Shown one piece after another: positions 1 to 7,907 of a stretch of 64,000 nt of DNA (the stretch's first letter is position 1; the number at the start of each line of letters is the position of its first letter). The notes beneath the pieces are model-generated. The model had not been told where the DNA came from and did not search any database. It saw only the letters and a program-made list of their open reading frames with translations. Both the position numbers and the translations under genes were made by a program. This stretch comes from Robiginitalea sp. SC105 (lineage in GTDB: Bacteria > Bacteroidota > Bacteroidia > Flavobacteriales > Flavobacteriaceae), in contig NZ_JACLZF010000002.1 in the NCBI RefSeq assembly GCF_014243345.1, positions 1,302,001 to 1,366,000 of the forward strand, given 5' to 3'.

Positions 1-835
1 TTCCTTTGATCCGGGTCCCGATCAGGGCCAGGTCGCCGATCACGTCCAGCAGTTTATGCCGGGCCGCCTCGTTCGGATGGTGCAGGGTCAGGTTGTCCAA
101 AATCCCATTGGGCTTTACGGACAGTTTCTTTTTCTTGAAGGCCTTTTCCAACTTTTTCATGGTATCCCCGGAAATCTCCTTATCCACGTAAACGATGGCA
201 TTGTTCAGGTCCCCGCCTTTGATCAGGCCGTTTTCCAATAACATTTCCAATTCGTGCAGGAAGCTGAAGGTACGCGCGTTGGCAATCTCCGATTTGAAAT
301 CGGACAGGTGTTCCAGGGTGGCATTTTGGGTCCCCAGTACCTTGGTGCCGAAATCCACCATGGTGGTTACCTGGTATTCGTCCGAGGGGATGACCGTGAT
401 TTCGCTCCCGGTGGCCTCATCCCGATAGGAAACCACATCCGTGATTTCGTAGACCTCCCGTTCGGCATCCTGCTCGACGATCCCTGCATTTTCGAGGGCC
501 TCGACGAAATATTTGGAGGAACCATCCATAATCGGGGGTTCCGGGGCATCCAGCTCTATCAGGACATTGTCGATATCAAGGCCTACCAGGGCCGCCAGCA
601 CGTGTTCGGAGGTCTGGATTTTCACCCCTCGTTTCTCCAGGTTGGTGCCGCGCTGGGTATTGATCACATAGTTGGCATCCGCCTCGATAATCGGTTCCCC
701 CTCCAGATCGACACGCTTAAAGGCAAAACCATGGTTCTCGGGGGCAGGAACAAACTTCATGGTAACCTGCTCGCCGGTATGCAGGCCTACGCCCTGCAGG
801 GTTACCTCCTTGGCAATGGTTCTTTGCTTGGTCAT
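1..835 (-). CDS. lpxC: UDP-3-O-acyl-N-acetylglucosamine deacetylase (LpxC part, probably LpxC-FabZ fusion), 3' end outside window
   Basis: First committed step of lipid A synthesis: zinc-dependent removal of the acetyl group from UDP-3-O-acyl-GlcNAc in the cytoplasm. The visible 278 residues start MTKQRTIAKEVTLQGVGLHT, the classic LpxC N-terminus, and continue with the SEHVLAAL zinc-histidine motif, the FLHELEMLLENGLIKGG region and, close to the window edge, HHPNEAARHKLLDVIGDLAL with the second His/Asp ligand set. In Bacteroidota LpxC is usually fused to the acyl carrier protein dehydratase FabZ; that domain would lie left of base 1, so the fusion is inferred. ATG is at 835-833, only 4 nt after the lpxD stop, so lpxD and lpxC form an operon read leftward. 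Confidence 0.95.
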   Translation of the reverse strand, partial: MTKQRTIAKEVTLQGVGLHTGEQVTMKFVPAPENHGFAFKRVDLEGEPIIEADANYVINTQRGTNLEKRGVKIQTSEHVLAALVGLDIDNVLIELDAPEPPIMDGSSKYFVEALENAGIVEQDAEREVYEITDVVSYRDEATGSEITVIPSDEYQVTTMVDFGTKVLGTQNATLEHLSDFKSEIANARTFSFLHELEMLLENGLIKGGDLNNAIVYVDKEISGDTMKKLEKAFKKKKLSVKPNGILDNLTLHHPNEAARHKLLDVIGDLALIGTRIKG

Positions 836-839
836 ATAG

Positions 840-1862
840 CTAATTACCGTTTTTCTTTTCAAGCGACTCTACCCGGTTTACCAACCTGGGAAGGTTCTTA
901 AAATGGACGTATGATTTATTGAAGTCCCCGTAATTGAGGGCTGGGGAACCCTGCAGCACTTCATCATCCCGGACATTGCGGCCAATGCCGGACTGCGCCT
1001 GTATCTTGACCCGGTCACCTATCAGGATGTGGCCCACGATGCCCACCTGGCCGCCGATCATGCAATGCTTGCCGATCTTCGTAGATCCGGCCACGCCCGT
1101 TTGTGCAGCGATTACGGTATGTTCGCCGATTTCCACATTGTGAGCAATCTGAATCTGGTTGTCGAGTTTGACCCCCCGCCTCAGAATGGTCGAACCCAGG
1201 GTGGCCCGGTCGATGGTGGTGCCAGCACCAATATCCACGTGGTCCTCCAGGATAACGTTCCCGGTTTGCGGGATCTTGGAGTAGACCCCTTCGTCATCGG
1301 GGGCAAACCCGAATCCGTCGGCGCCGATGATGGCGCCGCTGTGTACCACGCAGTCGCGGCCAATTTGAGTTTCGGAATAGATTTTGGCGCCGGCAAACAC
1401 AATGGTGTTGTCGCCAATGACCACATTGTCCCCGATATAGGCGTTCGGGTAAATCTTCACATTGTCCCCCAGCCGGACATTGTTTCCCACATAACAGAAT
1501 GCGCCGAGGTAGCAATCCTTCCCATATACGGCCGAATCGGCAATATGGACCGGGCTTTCAATACCGGTCTTGGTACTTTTGACCTGGTCGTAATACGCCA
1601 GGAGTTTTGAAAAGGACTTATAGGCATCCTCCACCTTGATCAGGGTGGTGGAAAGTGACTGCTCAGGCACAAAGTCCTTATTGACAATGATAATGGAGGC
1701 CTCAGTGCTGTAGATATAGGGGGTATACTTGGGATTGGCCAGGAAAGTCAGTGAACCAGCCTCGCCTTCCTCAATTTTTGACAACTTGTGAACGGCAATT
1801 TCGGGGTTGCCCTCAATTTCGCCTTCAAGGATGCCTGCAATCTGACTGGCCGTAAATTCCAA
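840..1862 (-). CDS. lpxD: UDP-3-O-(3-hydroxyacyl)glucosamine N-acyltransferase
   Basis: Third step of lipid A synthesis: adds a second 3-hydroxyacyl chain from acyl-ACP to UDP-3-O-acyl-glucosamine. The 340-residue protein has the N-terminal uridine-binding domain ([10 protein letters not shown] around residue 36) followed by a left-handed beta helix of hexapeptide repeats from about residue 105 to 310 (for example [20 protein letters not shown]). The catalytic His lies in the [10 protein letters not shown] segment. Length is normal for the family. The start codon is TTG (plus-strand CAA at 1860-1862); the N-terminus [15 protein letters not shown] matches the usual family start, and there is no ATG nearby. 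It is immediately upstream of lpxC. Confidence 0.95.
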   Translation of the reverse strand: MEFTASQIAGILEGEIEGNPEIAVHKLSKIEEGEAGSLTFLANPKYTPYIYSTEASIIIVNKDFVPEQSLSTTLIKVEDAYKSFSKLLAYYDQVKSTKTGIESPVHIADSAVYGKDCYLGAFCYVGNNVRLGDNVKIYPNAYIGDNVVIGDNTIVFAGAKIYSETQIGRDCVVHSGAIIGADGFGFAPDDEGVYSKIPQTGNVILEDHVDIGAGTTIDRATLGSTILRRGVKLDNQIQIAHNVEIGEHTVIAAQTGVAGSTKIGKHCMIGGQVGIVGHILIGDRVKIQAQSGIGRNVRDDEVLQGSPALNYGDFNKSYVHFKNLPRLVNRVESLEKKNGN

Positions 1863-1909
1863 GTGTGCTGCGTGCTAATTGATTTCAGTGGAGACAAAAG
1901 TAAGAAAAA

Positions 1910-3142
1910 TTAGTATACGCCTTTCTTGGGGTAGCAGATATAGTGCTTCACCACATCGGCCGAGAGGGCCTGCAGATTGAGTTGGTCCGAGGTGCTTGCC
2001 ACGTCGCGGATTTTACCATTGTCCCTCAGGATATTGATATTCTGCCTTTCCTGGTTGTAGGCCCTGTTGGAAATGGCGCCGGAAAAGACAAAGTAGGAGG
2101 CTTCCTCCGGGCTCATCCCCCACTCCTGGCAAATCCTGTCGAGCCTGCTCTCCAGGCGATCCCGGGAAATGGGTTTCTGCTTGATCTTGATGGCTGGCAG
2201 CCGCCGGTCCAGCAGCATTCCGCAAAGCCGTGACAATACGGCGTCCGGGTCCAGTTGCCACTCCTTGAGGGCCGAGAGGATATCCACATCGTCCAGCCGT
2301 GCAAACCACTTCAGGGACTCTTCCGGGTCCGGGGCTGCAGTTCCGTCCCGCCCCAGGAAGAAGGAAAGGTTCCGGCCGCAATTTTCAAGGTCTCCGGACT
2401 GGTAACGCTCTTTTGCACGCCGGATGACACGGACAAGGACCTGTTCGGCAGCCAAGCCGGTCTTGTGCAAATAGACCTGCCAGTACATAAAGCGGCGCGC
2501 CATCAGGAATTTTTCCACGGAGTAAATCCCCTTCTCCTCCACGGCCAGTTTCCCTTCGAAAACGGTCAGCATGGTGATCAGCCGTTCCGAATTGATATTG
2601 CCTTCTGCCACCCCTGTGTAAAAACTGTCCCGTTTCAGGTAATCCAGGCGATCCATATCCAGCTGACTGGAAACCAATTCGTTGAGGAAGCCTTTTTTAT
2701 AGGTGCCTTTGAAGATTTCGATCGCCACGTCCAGCTGTCCGCCGAATTCCCTGTTGAGCTGCTGCATAAAGCGCAGGGAAAGCGCCTCGTGGGATTGACC
2801 GGGCACCAGTTCGTGCTCCAGGGCGTGAGAAAAGGGGCCATGCCCCATATCGTGGAGGAGGATGGCGCACAACAGGCCGTTTTCCTCTTCATCGTCTATG
2901 TCAAAACCCTTGCGCCTCAGGAGCTGTATGGCGTATTGCATCAGGTGCATGGCTCCCAACGCATGGTGGAAGCGGGTATGGTGGGCCCCCGGATAGACCA
3001 GGTAGCTCATCCCCATCTGGGAGATGCGGCGCAGGCGCTGAAAATACGGGTGCGCAATTAAATCAAACAGCAGCCTGTTCGGTATGCTTATAAATCCGTA
3101 AATTGGATCGTTGAAAATCTTGAGCTTGGGAACGTGTTTCAA
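1910..3142 (-). CDS. HD-superfamily phosphohydrolase
   Basis: About 410 residues. HD-domain metal phosphohydrolase related to dGTP triphosphohydrolases and SAMHD1-like enzymes; the substrate is not known for the flavobacterial family. Visible are the first metal His in HHTRFHHALGAMHL, the paired HD motif in LLHDMGHGPFSHALEHEL, and the later Asp in SQLDMDRLDYLKRDSF. I place the start at a TTG (3142-3140), giving MKHVPKLKIFNDPIYGF, which matches how relatives begin. A further upstream in-frame TTG at 3166 lies inside a TACCTTTG promoter element and is unlikely to be translated. In flavobacteria this gene commonly sits divergently beside porX, as here. Confidence 0.88.
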   Translation of the reverse strand: MKHVPKLKIFNDPIYGFISIPNRLLFDLIAHPYFQRLRRISQMGMSYLVYPGAHHTRFHHALGAMHLMQYAIQLLRRKGFDIDDEEENGLLCAILLHDMGHGPFSHALEHELVPGQSHEALSLRFMQQLNREFGGQLDVAIEIFKGTYKKGFLNELVSSQLDMDRLDYLKRDSFYTGVAEGNINSERLITMLTVFEGKLAVEEKGIYSVEKFLMARRFMYWQVYLHKTGLAAEQVLVRVIRRAKERYQSGDLENCGRNLSFFLGRDGTAAPDPEESLKWFARLDDVDILSALKEWQLDPDAVLSRLCGMLLDRRLPAIKIKQKPISRDRLESRLDRICQEWGMSPEEASYFVFSGAISNRAYNQERQNINILRDNGKIRDVASTSDQLNLQALSADVVKHYICYPKKGVY

Positions 3143-3163
3143 CGCGGATTGCTTTAGGTGGAT

Positions 3164-3171
3164 CAAAGGTA
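3164..3171 (-). promoter_or_regulatory. -7 promoter element for the HD hydrolase
   Basis: Minus-strand TACCTTTG matches the Bacteroidota -7 consensus TAnnTTTG. It would place transcription initiation near 3157-3159, about 15 nt before the proposed TTG start at 3142. No convincing -33 TTG is seen at the usual distance. Confidence 0.5.
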
Positions 3172-3249
3172 GCCAATTGCCTCCAGATTCACATCCCGCA
3201 GCGGGTTCTACAGCATCCGAGCCCAGAATCCTCTCATTAAAACCGGCGC

Positions 3250-4794
3250 ATGAAAAACTTTACCATCCTGTGGGTAGATGACGAAATTGACCTCCTGAAA
3301 TCCCACCTGCTTTTCCTGGAGGAGCGCAATTACAAGGTGGTGACCTGCAATAGCGGGCAGGATGCCCTGGAGGCCATCGGGCAAGAATCCTTTGATATCG
3401 TATTCCTGGACGAAAACATGCCCGGGCTTTCCGGGCTCGAAACCCTTACGGAAATCAAACAGCGCAATGCGTCCCTCCCCGTGGTGATGATCACCAAAAA
3501 CGAAGAGGAATCCCTTATGGAGGACGCCATCGGTTCCAAGATTGCCGATTACCTGATCAAACCGGTAAACCCGAACCAGATCCTGTTATCCCTCAAAAAA
3601 AACCTGGACCACAGCCGCCTGGTATCCGAAAAGACCACAGCCGGGTACCAGCAGGAATTCCGTAAAATTGCCATGGACCTCTCCATGATCAATTCGTGGG
3701 AAGGTTGGACGGAACTATATAAAAAACTGATTTACTGGGAATTGCAGCTTGAATCCATCGAAGACAGCGGCATGTTCGAGATCCTCGAATCCCAGAAAGC
3801 AGAAGCCAACCAGCAATTCGGCAAATTTATCGAAAAAGAATACCCGGGATGGTTTTCCGGGGGCGACGCGCCAGTCCTATCCCACACGCTTTTCAACCAG
3901 CGCATTGCCCCCATACTCCGGGAGGGTCCTACCCTGCTGGTGGTGATCGATAACCTCCGGTACGACCAGTGGTTTGCCTTCGAAGACGCCCTGGCTCCCT
4001 ATTATAAAAAGGAATCCGAAGAGGCTTACTGCAGCATCCTTCCTACGGCCACCCAATACGCGCGCAATGCCATCTTTTCGGGGATGATGCCCCTGGAGAT
4101 GGAGCGGAAATTCCCGGATTGGTGGAAGAACGATACGGATACGGGCGGGAAGAACCTGCACGAGGCAGACTTCCTGGGGGCGCAGCTCAAAAGGCTCGGG
4201 CTCCACCTGAAATGGGAGTACCACAAGATCAGCAGCCTCAAGCAGGGGAAACAGCTGGTGCAGCAGTTCAAGTCTTTTAAGGACCTTGACCTGGTTGCCG
4301 TCGTATATAATTTTGTGGACATGCTCTCCCACGCCCGGACAGAGATGGAAGTCATCAAGGAACTGGCCTCGGACGACAAAGCCTACCGCTCCCTAACCCT
4401 CAGCTGGTTCCGGAACAGCCCGCTGCTGGCGCTTATACAGGAGGCACAGTTGCTCGGGTTCCGCATGATTATCACCACAGACCATGGAACCATCAATGTC
4501 AAACAGGCCTCCCGGGTTATCGGCGATAAGGAAACGAGCCTGAACCTGCGGTATAAAACGGGAAGGAGCCTTACCTATGAGGAGAAGGACGTGCTGGCCT
4601 GCAGGAAACCGGCAGAACTGCACCTCCCCACCATCAACATGAGCAGTTCTTACATCTTTGCCAAAAACGACCTGTTTTTTGCCTACCCCAACAACTACAA
4701 TCATTACGTAAGCTATTACCGCAACACCTACCAGCACGGGGGCGTATCCCTGGAAGAAATGGTGGTGCCGTTTGTGGTGCTGCGGCCAAAGTGA
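3250..4794 (+). CDS. porX: PorX, response regulator with PglZ (alkaline phosphatase-like) domain, type IX secretion
   Basis: Cytoplasmic response regulator that with the sensor PorY controls type IX secretion and gliding functions. Residues 1-120 form a receiver domain: acidic pair D10/D11, phospho-acceptor D54 in VFLDENMPGL, and the conserved Lys in the LIKPVNP loop. Residues about 210-510 form a PglZ domain of the alkaline phosphatase superfamily, with metal-binding segments VVIDNLRYDQW and ITTDHGTINVK. Length (514) and the C-terminal ending are typical. PorX is one of the most conserved T9SS regulators. Its usual downstream neighbours are tsaE and ald; here an AT-rich block separates them. 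Confidence 0.95.
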   Translation: MKNFTILWVDDEIDLLKSHLLFLEERNYKVVTCNSGQDALEAIGQESFDIVFLDENMPGLSGLETLTEIKQRNASLPVVMITKNEEESLMEDAIGSKIADYLIKPVNPNQILLSLKKNLDHSRLVSEKTTAGYQQEFRKIAMDLSMINSWEGWTELYKKLIYWELQLESIEDSGMFEILESQKAEANQQFGKFIEKEYPGWFSGGDAPVLSHTLFNQRIAPILREGPTLLVVIDNLRYDQWFAFEDALAPYYKKESEEAYCSILPTATQYARNAIFSGMMPLEMERKFPDWWKNDTDTGGKNLHEADFLGAQLKRLGLHLKWEYHKISSLKQGKQLVQQFKSFKDLDLVAVVYNFVDMLSHARTEMEVIKELASDDKAYRSLTLSWFRNSPLLALIQEAQLLGFRMIITTDHGTINVKQASRVIGDKETSLNLRYKTGRSLTYEEKDVLACRKPAELHLPTINMSSSYIFAKNDLFFAYPNNYNHYVSYYRNTYQHGGVSLEEMVVPFVVLRPK

Positions 4795-4857
4795 TGTCCG
4801 CGACCGAGGTGATGCCTGCAACATGGCCACCTTAAGCGGTCACCAAGCCCAGGACTC

Positions 4858-5166
4858 TTAGTGTTGCGGGTGGAAACGATTGCCTTTCAGATAACTGCCA
4901 TCCAGTATTTCCATAACATGGTCATGGGCACCGATGCAAATGGAGAAATTGACTTCAAGTACAAAGTCATCCTTATAGAAGTAGGTCTTTCTGCTGCGGT
5001 CATATCCAATTTGTGCCTCGTAATCTTTGAGCTGCTCTATCAGATAATAAACAGTTCGTTCGCTGATCCCAAGTCGGAAGGCTACTTCAGAAGGAGAACC
5101 TGTACATTCCATTTTAATCAGGTTGTGAAGCCTTTGAAGCCGTTCGATATGCTTTATGTTTTTCAT
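4858..5166 (-). CDS. Small winged-helix/HTH DNA-binding protein
   Basis: 102 residues. The N-terminal half contains an HTH_11/DeoR-like helix-turn-helix: RLQRLHNLIKMECTGSPSEV followed by the recognition segment FRLGISERTVYYLIEQLKD. The remainder is a short wing plus a tail with no recognised ligand domain, so it is a minimal DNA-binding protein. It faces away from the XRE-type regulator at 5343, and the 176-nt gap between them holds a palindrome and several ATTCTAT half-sites. The left part of the AT-rich block starts with this gene. Target and function are unknown. Confidence 0.75.
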   Translation of the reverse strand: MKNIKHIERLQRLHNLIKMECTGSPSEVAFRLGISERTVYYLIEQLKDYEAQIGYDRSRKTYFYKDDFVLEVNFSICIGAHDHVMEILDGSYLKGNRFHPQH

Positions 5167-5342
5167 AGAAGGAGGTTGTAAGATTATGATTGATTCTATG
5201 AGGGACCGATTGAAATAAAGATATAGAATAAATTCTATAGTTTAAAATATATTCTATTTATTTATATTTTTTATTCTATTACAGAGTATATTTTCTTATT
5301 TCGTGAAGATAGCGTATATTAGTGCAAAGCAATCGCAGCATT
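5167..5342. promoter_or_regulatory. Operator-like region with ATTCTAT half-sites and an 18-bp palindrome
   Basis: The divergent gap between two small regulators is very AT-rich. It contains TATAGAAT-AA-ATTCTATA (5222-5239), a perfect inverted repeat around a 2-nt centre, and direct copies of ATTCTAT at 5193-5199, 5232-5238, 5251-5257 and 5273-5279. This layout fits autoregulation by one or both flanking DNA-binding proteins. Assignment of a binding protein is inference. Confidence 0.5.
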
Positions 5343-5714
5343 ATGATCAAAACTATCGACCGGCTCATCCAGTTTATACAGCATATCGGGTTGAGTGCCC
5401 GGCAATTCGATCTTTCTATAGGTGCCAGCAACGGCTATACCCTCAGAATGAAAAAAAATAATGCTTCCGTGGGAAGTGATGTCATTGAAACCATTTTGCG
5501 GACTTACCCGGATCTCAATGTGGTCTGGCTACTAACAGGGGAGGGTGCGATGCTCAAATCACAGCAGGCAGATGAGATCCTGGACTTTGACCAGCTTCCG
5601 CCAAAGAAAAAGGCAATCATCGAGCGCATCATAGAGGAAAAAATTAAGGAGCGGCAACACCAGGAGCTTCGTAACCTGGTCAAAGAAGTCGCAAAGGAAA
5701 TGGGGAGGGATTAG
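5343..5714 (+). CDS. Small XRE-type repressor-like protein
   Basis: 123 residues. An N-terminal helix-turn-helix (about residues 5-65) of the phage-repressor type common in Bacteroidota: the LSARQFDLSIGASNGYTLRM region forms the HTH and is followed by the hallmark DLNVVWLLTGEGAML. The C-terminal 45 residues are a charged predicted helix (EIL...KKKAIIERIIEEKIKER) that could dimerise. ATG at 5343 is preferred over an upstream in-frame start at 5322 because it begins just before the domain. It resembles the protein at 15485 in architecture but has its own, different operator-like sequence upstream. Ligand and regulon are unknown. Confidence 0.75.
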   Translation: MIKTIDRLIQFIQHIGLSARQFDLSIGASNGYTLRMKKNNASVGSDVIETILRTYPDLNVVWLLTGEGAMLKSQQADEILDFDQLPPKKKAIIERIIEEKIKERQHQELRNLVKEVAKEMGRD

Positions 5715-5741
5715 GATTACCCTAGGATAGTGTGAAATTCT

Positions 5742-6821
5742 TTAATTGGAGCCATTACTCAACAGCCTGATATTTCTCTCCATGATTTGTCGCAATTGAT
5801 TTCGATAATTCAAAACTCTGACATAATTTCTTATTGTAGTGCCTAAACAAACAATCATTATAAGAGTTATGCAGGTCATTGGTAGAACAATTAAATTCCC
5901 ACCCTCTTCAACAACTGAACTTACAGAGAAGATATCCCAAAATTGATATGAATATAGTGCAATAGGAGACATCAATGACCACCTCCACCAATGCATACTT
6001 GATATAAACCATAAAGATAGAAGTGAAATCATAGCTAATTTTTGGCCGGAATACCATATAAGTGATTGAATATCCCTGAAACCAAAAGTAGGCAAGTTAA
6101 ATCCTGCGAATTCCAACGAACTTGATCTTGGAAATAAATCATATATCAAGTAAAGTGATCCAATTGCCAGAATTAAGAATCCAGTTATTAAATCAGAGCA
6201 TAAAAAATTCTCTTTGATATGTCTTTCTTCTCTTTTTATCAATTCCGCCTTTTGGTCGGATATTTGAATTAAATGATAGACTTTGCATGTGAAATTCTTT
6301 AAACTCTTTTTAGAATTTGAATTAATTATCTCATTCGATTTCGAAATAAATAATCTGAAATTCCCACTTAACAATTCTTTAATTACAACATTTAATTCAA
6401 CCTTAAATATTGATCTACGATAGTTAGAAATTAACCTTCGATCAATTATTATTAAAACAGAAAGAAGGATTATCGCAGGTATAATAGTTTCTTTAGAAAG
6501 TACAAATGAAACTAGCCTGACATCCTGATAAAAGTAAAATAGGAAACTACCAAAATTCAAAGCGATTATTGGCAAAATGAAAAACCTCCACTTTTGATAA
6601 GTACAAATGAAGAAAAGTGAGTTGAGAAGGAGTGGACAAAAAGAATTTAGTAAAAGCCAAATATATTTTTGATTATTAGAGAAACCATGAAAATACCGAC
6701 TTTCAAAAAAAGTTAAGTAATCTTGGGTGGGACTAAAAAATAAATGAGTGAATATTACAAAAGGTGAGATTGTAATAACTATTGCTAAAGTCAATTCTAA
6801 CCAGAGTTGATGACGATTCAT
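5742..6821 (-). CDS. Membrane protein of unknown function, two fused copies of a 4-TM domain
   Basis: 359 residues, very AT-rich. I see two similar halves, each with about four hydrophobic segments: residues about 8-130 and about 205-335, joined by a hydrophilic linker rich in Lys, Asn and Ser. Shared landmarks are an IW-containing segment, then a tryptophan-rich turn before a segment ending in a Pro-Ile pair (KWRFFILPI in the first half, HWWRWSLMSPI in the second). The second half aligns with the 215-residue protein at 7908 (HWWYHILLIPI). I do not recognise the family. It is divergent from tsaE. The cytoplasmic C-terminal tail is short and basic. Confidence 0.75.
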   Translation of the reverse strand: MNRHQLWLELTLAIVITISPFVIFTHLFFSPTQDYLTFFESRYFHGFSNNQKYIWLLLNSFCPLLLNSLFFICTYQKWRFFILPIIALNFGSFLFYFYQDVRLVSFVLSKETIIPAIILLSVLIIIDRRLISNYRRSIFKVELNVVIKELLSGNFRLFISKSNEIINSNSKKSLKNFTCKVYHLIQISDQKAELIKREERHIKENFLCSDLITGFLILAIGSLYLIYDLFPRSSSLEFAGFNLPTFGFRDIQSLIWYSGQKLAMISLLSLWFISSMHWWRWSLMSPIALYSYQFWDIFSVSSVVEEGGNLIVLPMTCITLIMIVCLGTTIRNYVRVLNYRNQLRQIMERNIRLLSNGSN

Positions 6822-6927
6822 ACTTAGTTAATTGAATAGGCTCTACTATAATTAATATAACCTCAATATACAGAATATTTTCGATGTGCCGAACATTATT
6901 AAGTCAAAAAAATCAAAACGTTATATA

Positions 6928-7344
6928 ATGGCGGAGCAACTAATTTATAAGCTATCTAAAATTGATGAAGTAGCGTCAAAAGTAATGGCCTCTAAAGATC
7001 CAGGAATCGTTTGCTTACGAGGTCCTATGGGATCCGGTAAAACAACTTTAGTAAAGCATTGCCTTAAATTCTTGGGGATAAAAGACTCGGGCAATAGCCC
7101 CACATTCGGGATAGTTAATGAATATTCGAATAATAATGTAATAGCTTATCATTTAGATTGTTACAGACTAAAAACGGAAGAGGAAGCTTTAGACTTTGGA
7201 ATCGAGGAATACTTAGACTCTGATAAATGGGTATTTATTGAATGGCCCTCAATTATAGAAACACTACTGCCAGAAAACCGAATAGAAATAAATATTGAGA
7301 TCTTAGAGAATTCTTCACGAAAACTACTTCTTTCCCAACTCTAA
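6928..7344 (+). CDS. tsaE: TsaE, tRNA N6-threonylcarbamoyladenosine biosynthesis ATPase (AT-rich copy)
   Basis: ATPase partner of TsaB-TsaD in making t6A37 on ANN-decoding tRNAs, normally essential. 138 residues from ATG 6928, with Walker A GPMGSGKTT at 32-40, the SPTFGIVNEY switch segment, YHLDCYRL and WVFIEWPSIIETLLP near the C-terminus, all diagnostic. An upstream ATG at 6886 would add a basic 14-residue extension not expected in the family. By hand count the gene is about 33-40% GC, against about 60% for porX and ald either side. In flavobacteria tsaE usually lies between porX and ald, so the position is conserved while the composition looks foreign. Confidence 0.93.
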   Translation: MAEQLIYKLSKIDEVASKVMASKDPGIVCLRGPMGSGKTTLVKHCLKFLGIKDSGNSPTFGIVNEYSNNNVIAYHLDCYRLKTEEEALDFGIEEYLDSDKWVFIEWPSIIETLLPENRIEINIEILENSSRKLLLSQL

Positions 7345-7529
7345 GTGTAAGGATTTTCGTATCGCTCAGACTGCATTTTTATTGCATGTTAATCGATGAA
7401 TTACACTTTTTTCGGTAAAATGTTTGATTCTATCGATGAAATACATTATTTTTGAATTTAATTGATATGAGTAGGATATAATAATTCCTACATTTGACAA
7501 TGAAATGTTGCCATTAAACCCTCCGAACC
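7345..7529. other. AT-rich intergenic region with a short direct repeat
   Basis: No gene is seen. Two copies of ATCGATGAA(T/A)TACA start at 7392 and 7432 (40-nt spacing). The promoter of the lipoprotein gene lies at the right end. Confidence 0.4.
7489..7496 (+). promoter_or_regulatory. -7 promoter element for the repeat lipoprotein
   Basis: TACATTTG matches TAnnTTTG. A TTG at 7462-7464 lies 24 nt upstream, slightly further than the usual 19-21. The start codon follows at 7530. Confidence 0.5.
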
Positions 7530-7766
7530 ATGATGAACACTAGAAAATTCTTTTACGCCTTCCTGACTATGGCAATTTTATCAGTTGCTGCTTGCTCTAA
7601 TGATTCAGGTGATGAATTATATGAAGGTGTTGAAAAAAGTAAAATTAAAATTCCTGGACGGGATAACTCCGATTCAGTTGAAAAAAGTAAAATAAAGATT
7701 CCTGGACGAAATGACACCCAATCAGTTGAAAAAAGTAAAATTGTTATTCCAGGAAGAAATAACTAA
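7530..7766 (+). CDS. Small lipoprotein with three tandem peptide repeats
   Basis: 78 residues. A lipoprotein signal peptide (MMNTRKFFYAFLTMAILSVA) ends in the lipobox SVAAC, lipidated Cys at residue 22. After a short acidic linker come three copies of a 16-residue unit, VEKSKIKIPGR(D/N)N plus three variable residues, at residues 34-49, 50-65 and 66-78; the last lacks the spacer. Nothing else is present in the mature protein, so it is essentially a membrane-anchored repeat peptide. It sits between tsaE and an unknown membrane protein and ends before a strong terminator. No function is recognised; a binding tether, a decoy or a peptide precursor are all possible. Confidence 0.75.
   Translation: MMNTRKFFYAFLTMAILSVAACSNDSGDELYEGVEKSKIKIPGRDNSDSVEKSKIKIPGRNDTQSVEKSKIVIPGRNN
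7629..7763 (+). repeat. Tandem 48-bp coding repeat, 3 copies (last one 39 bp)
   Basis: Units at 7629-7676, 7677-7724 and 7725-7763 each encode VEKSKI(K/V)IPGR plus spacer. Nucleotide differences between copies are mostly synonymous or fall in the spacer, which suggests selection on the peptide rather than very recent slippage. Confidence 0.85.
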
Positions 7767-7837
7767 CCTCAATTTTCTTTCAAGAAAAGTTTAGAGGTAT
7801 TCGTCGAGGAAAATAGCTTTTAGTCGATAATATATAA

Positions 7838-7865
7838 GGGTCAGCCAATAAGCTGGCCCTTTTTT
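7838..7865 (+). terminator. Rho-independent terminator after the repeat lipoprotein
   Basis: Stem GGGTCAGC / GCTGGCCC (one G-T pair) with loop CAATAA, followed directly by a run of six T. Confidence 0.85.
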
Positions 7866-7907
7866 CGTTGCATATAAGCAATATTCTTTTAAGAATACTA
7901 GTCAATT

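Noticed and set aside
7427-7433. A further ATTCTAT half-site ahead of the lipoprotein gene
   Set aside because: A single 7-mer in AT-rich DNA is expected by chance; no palindrome accompanies it.
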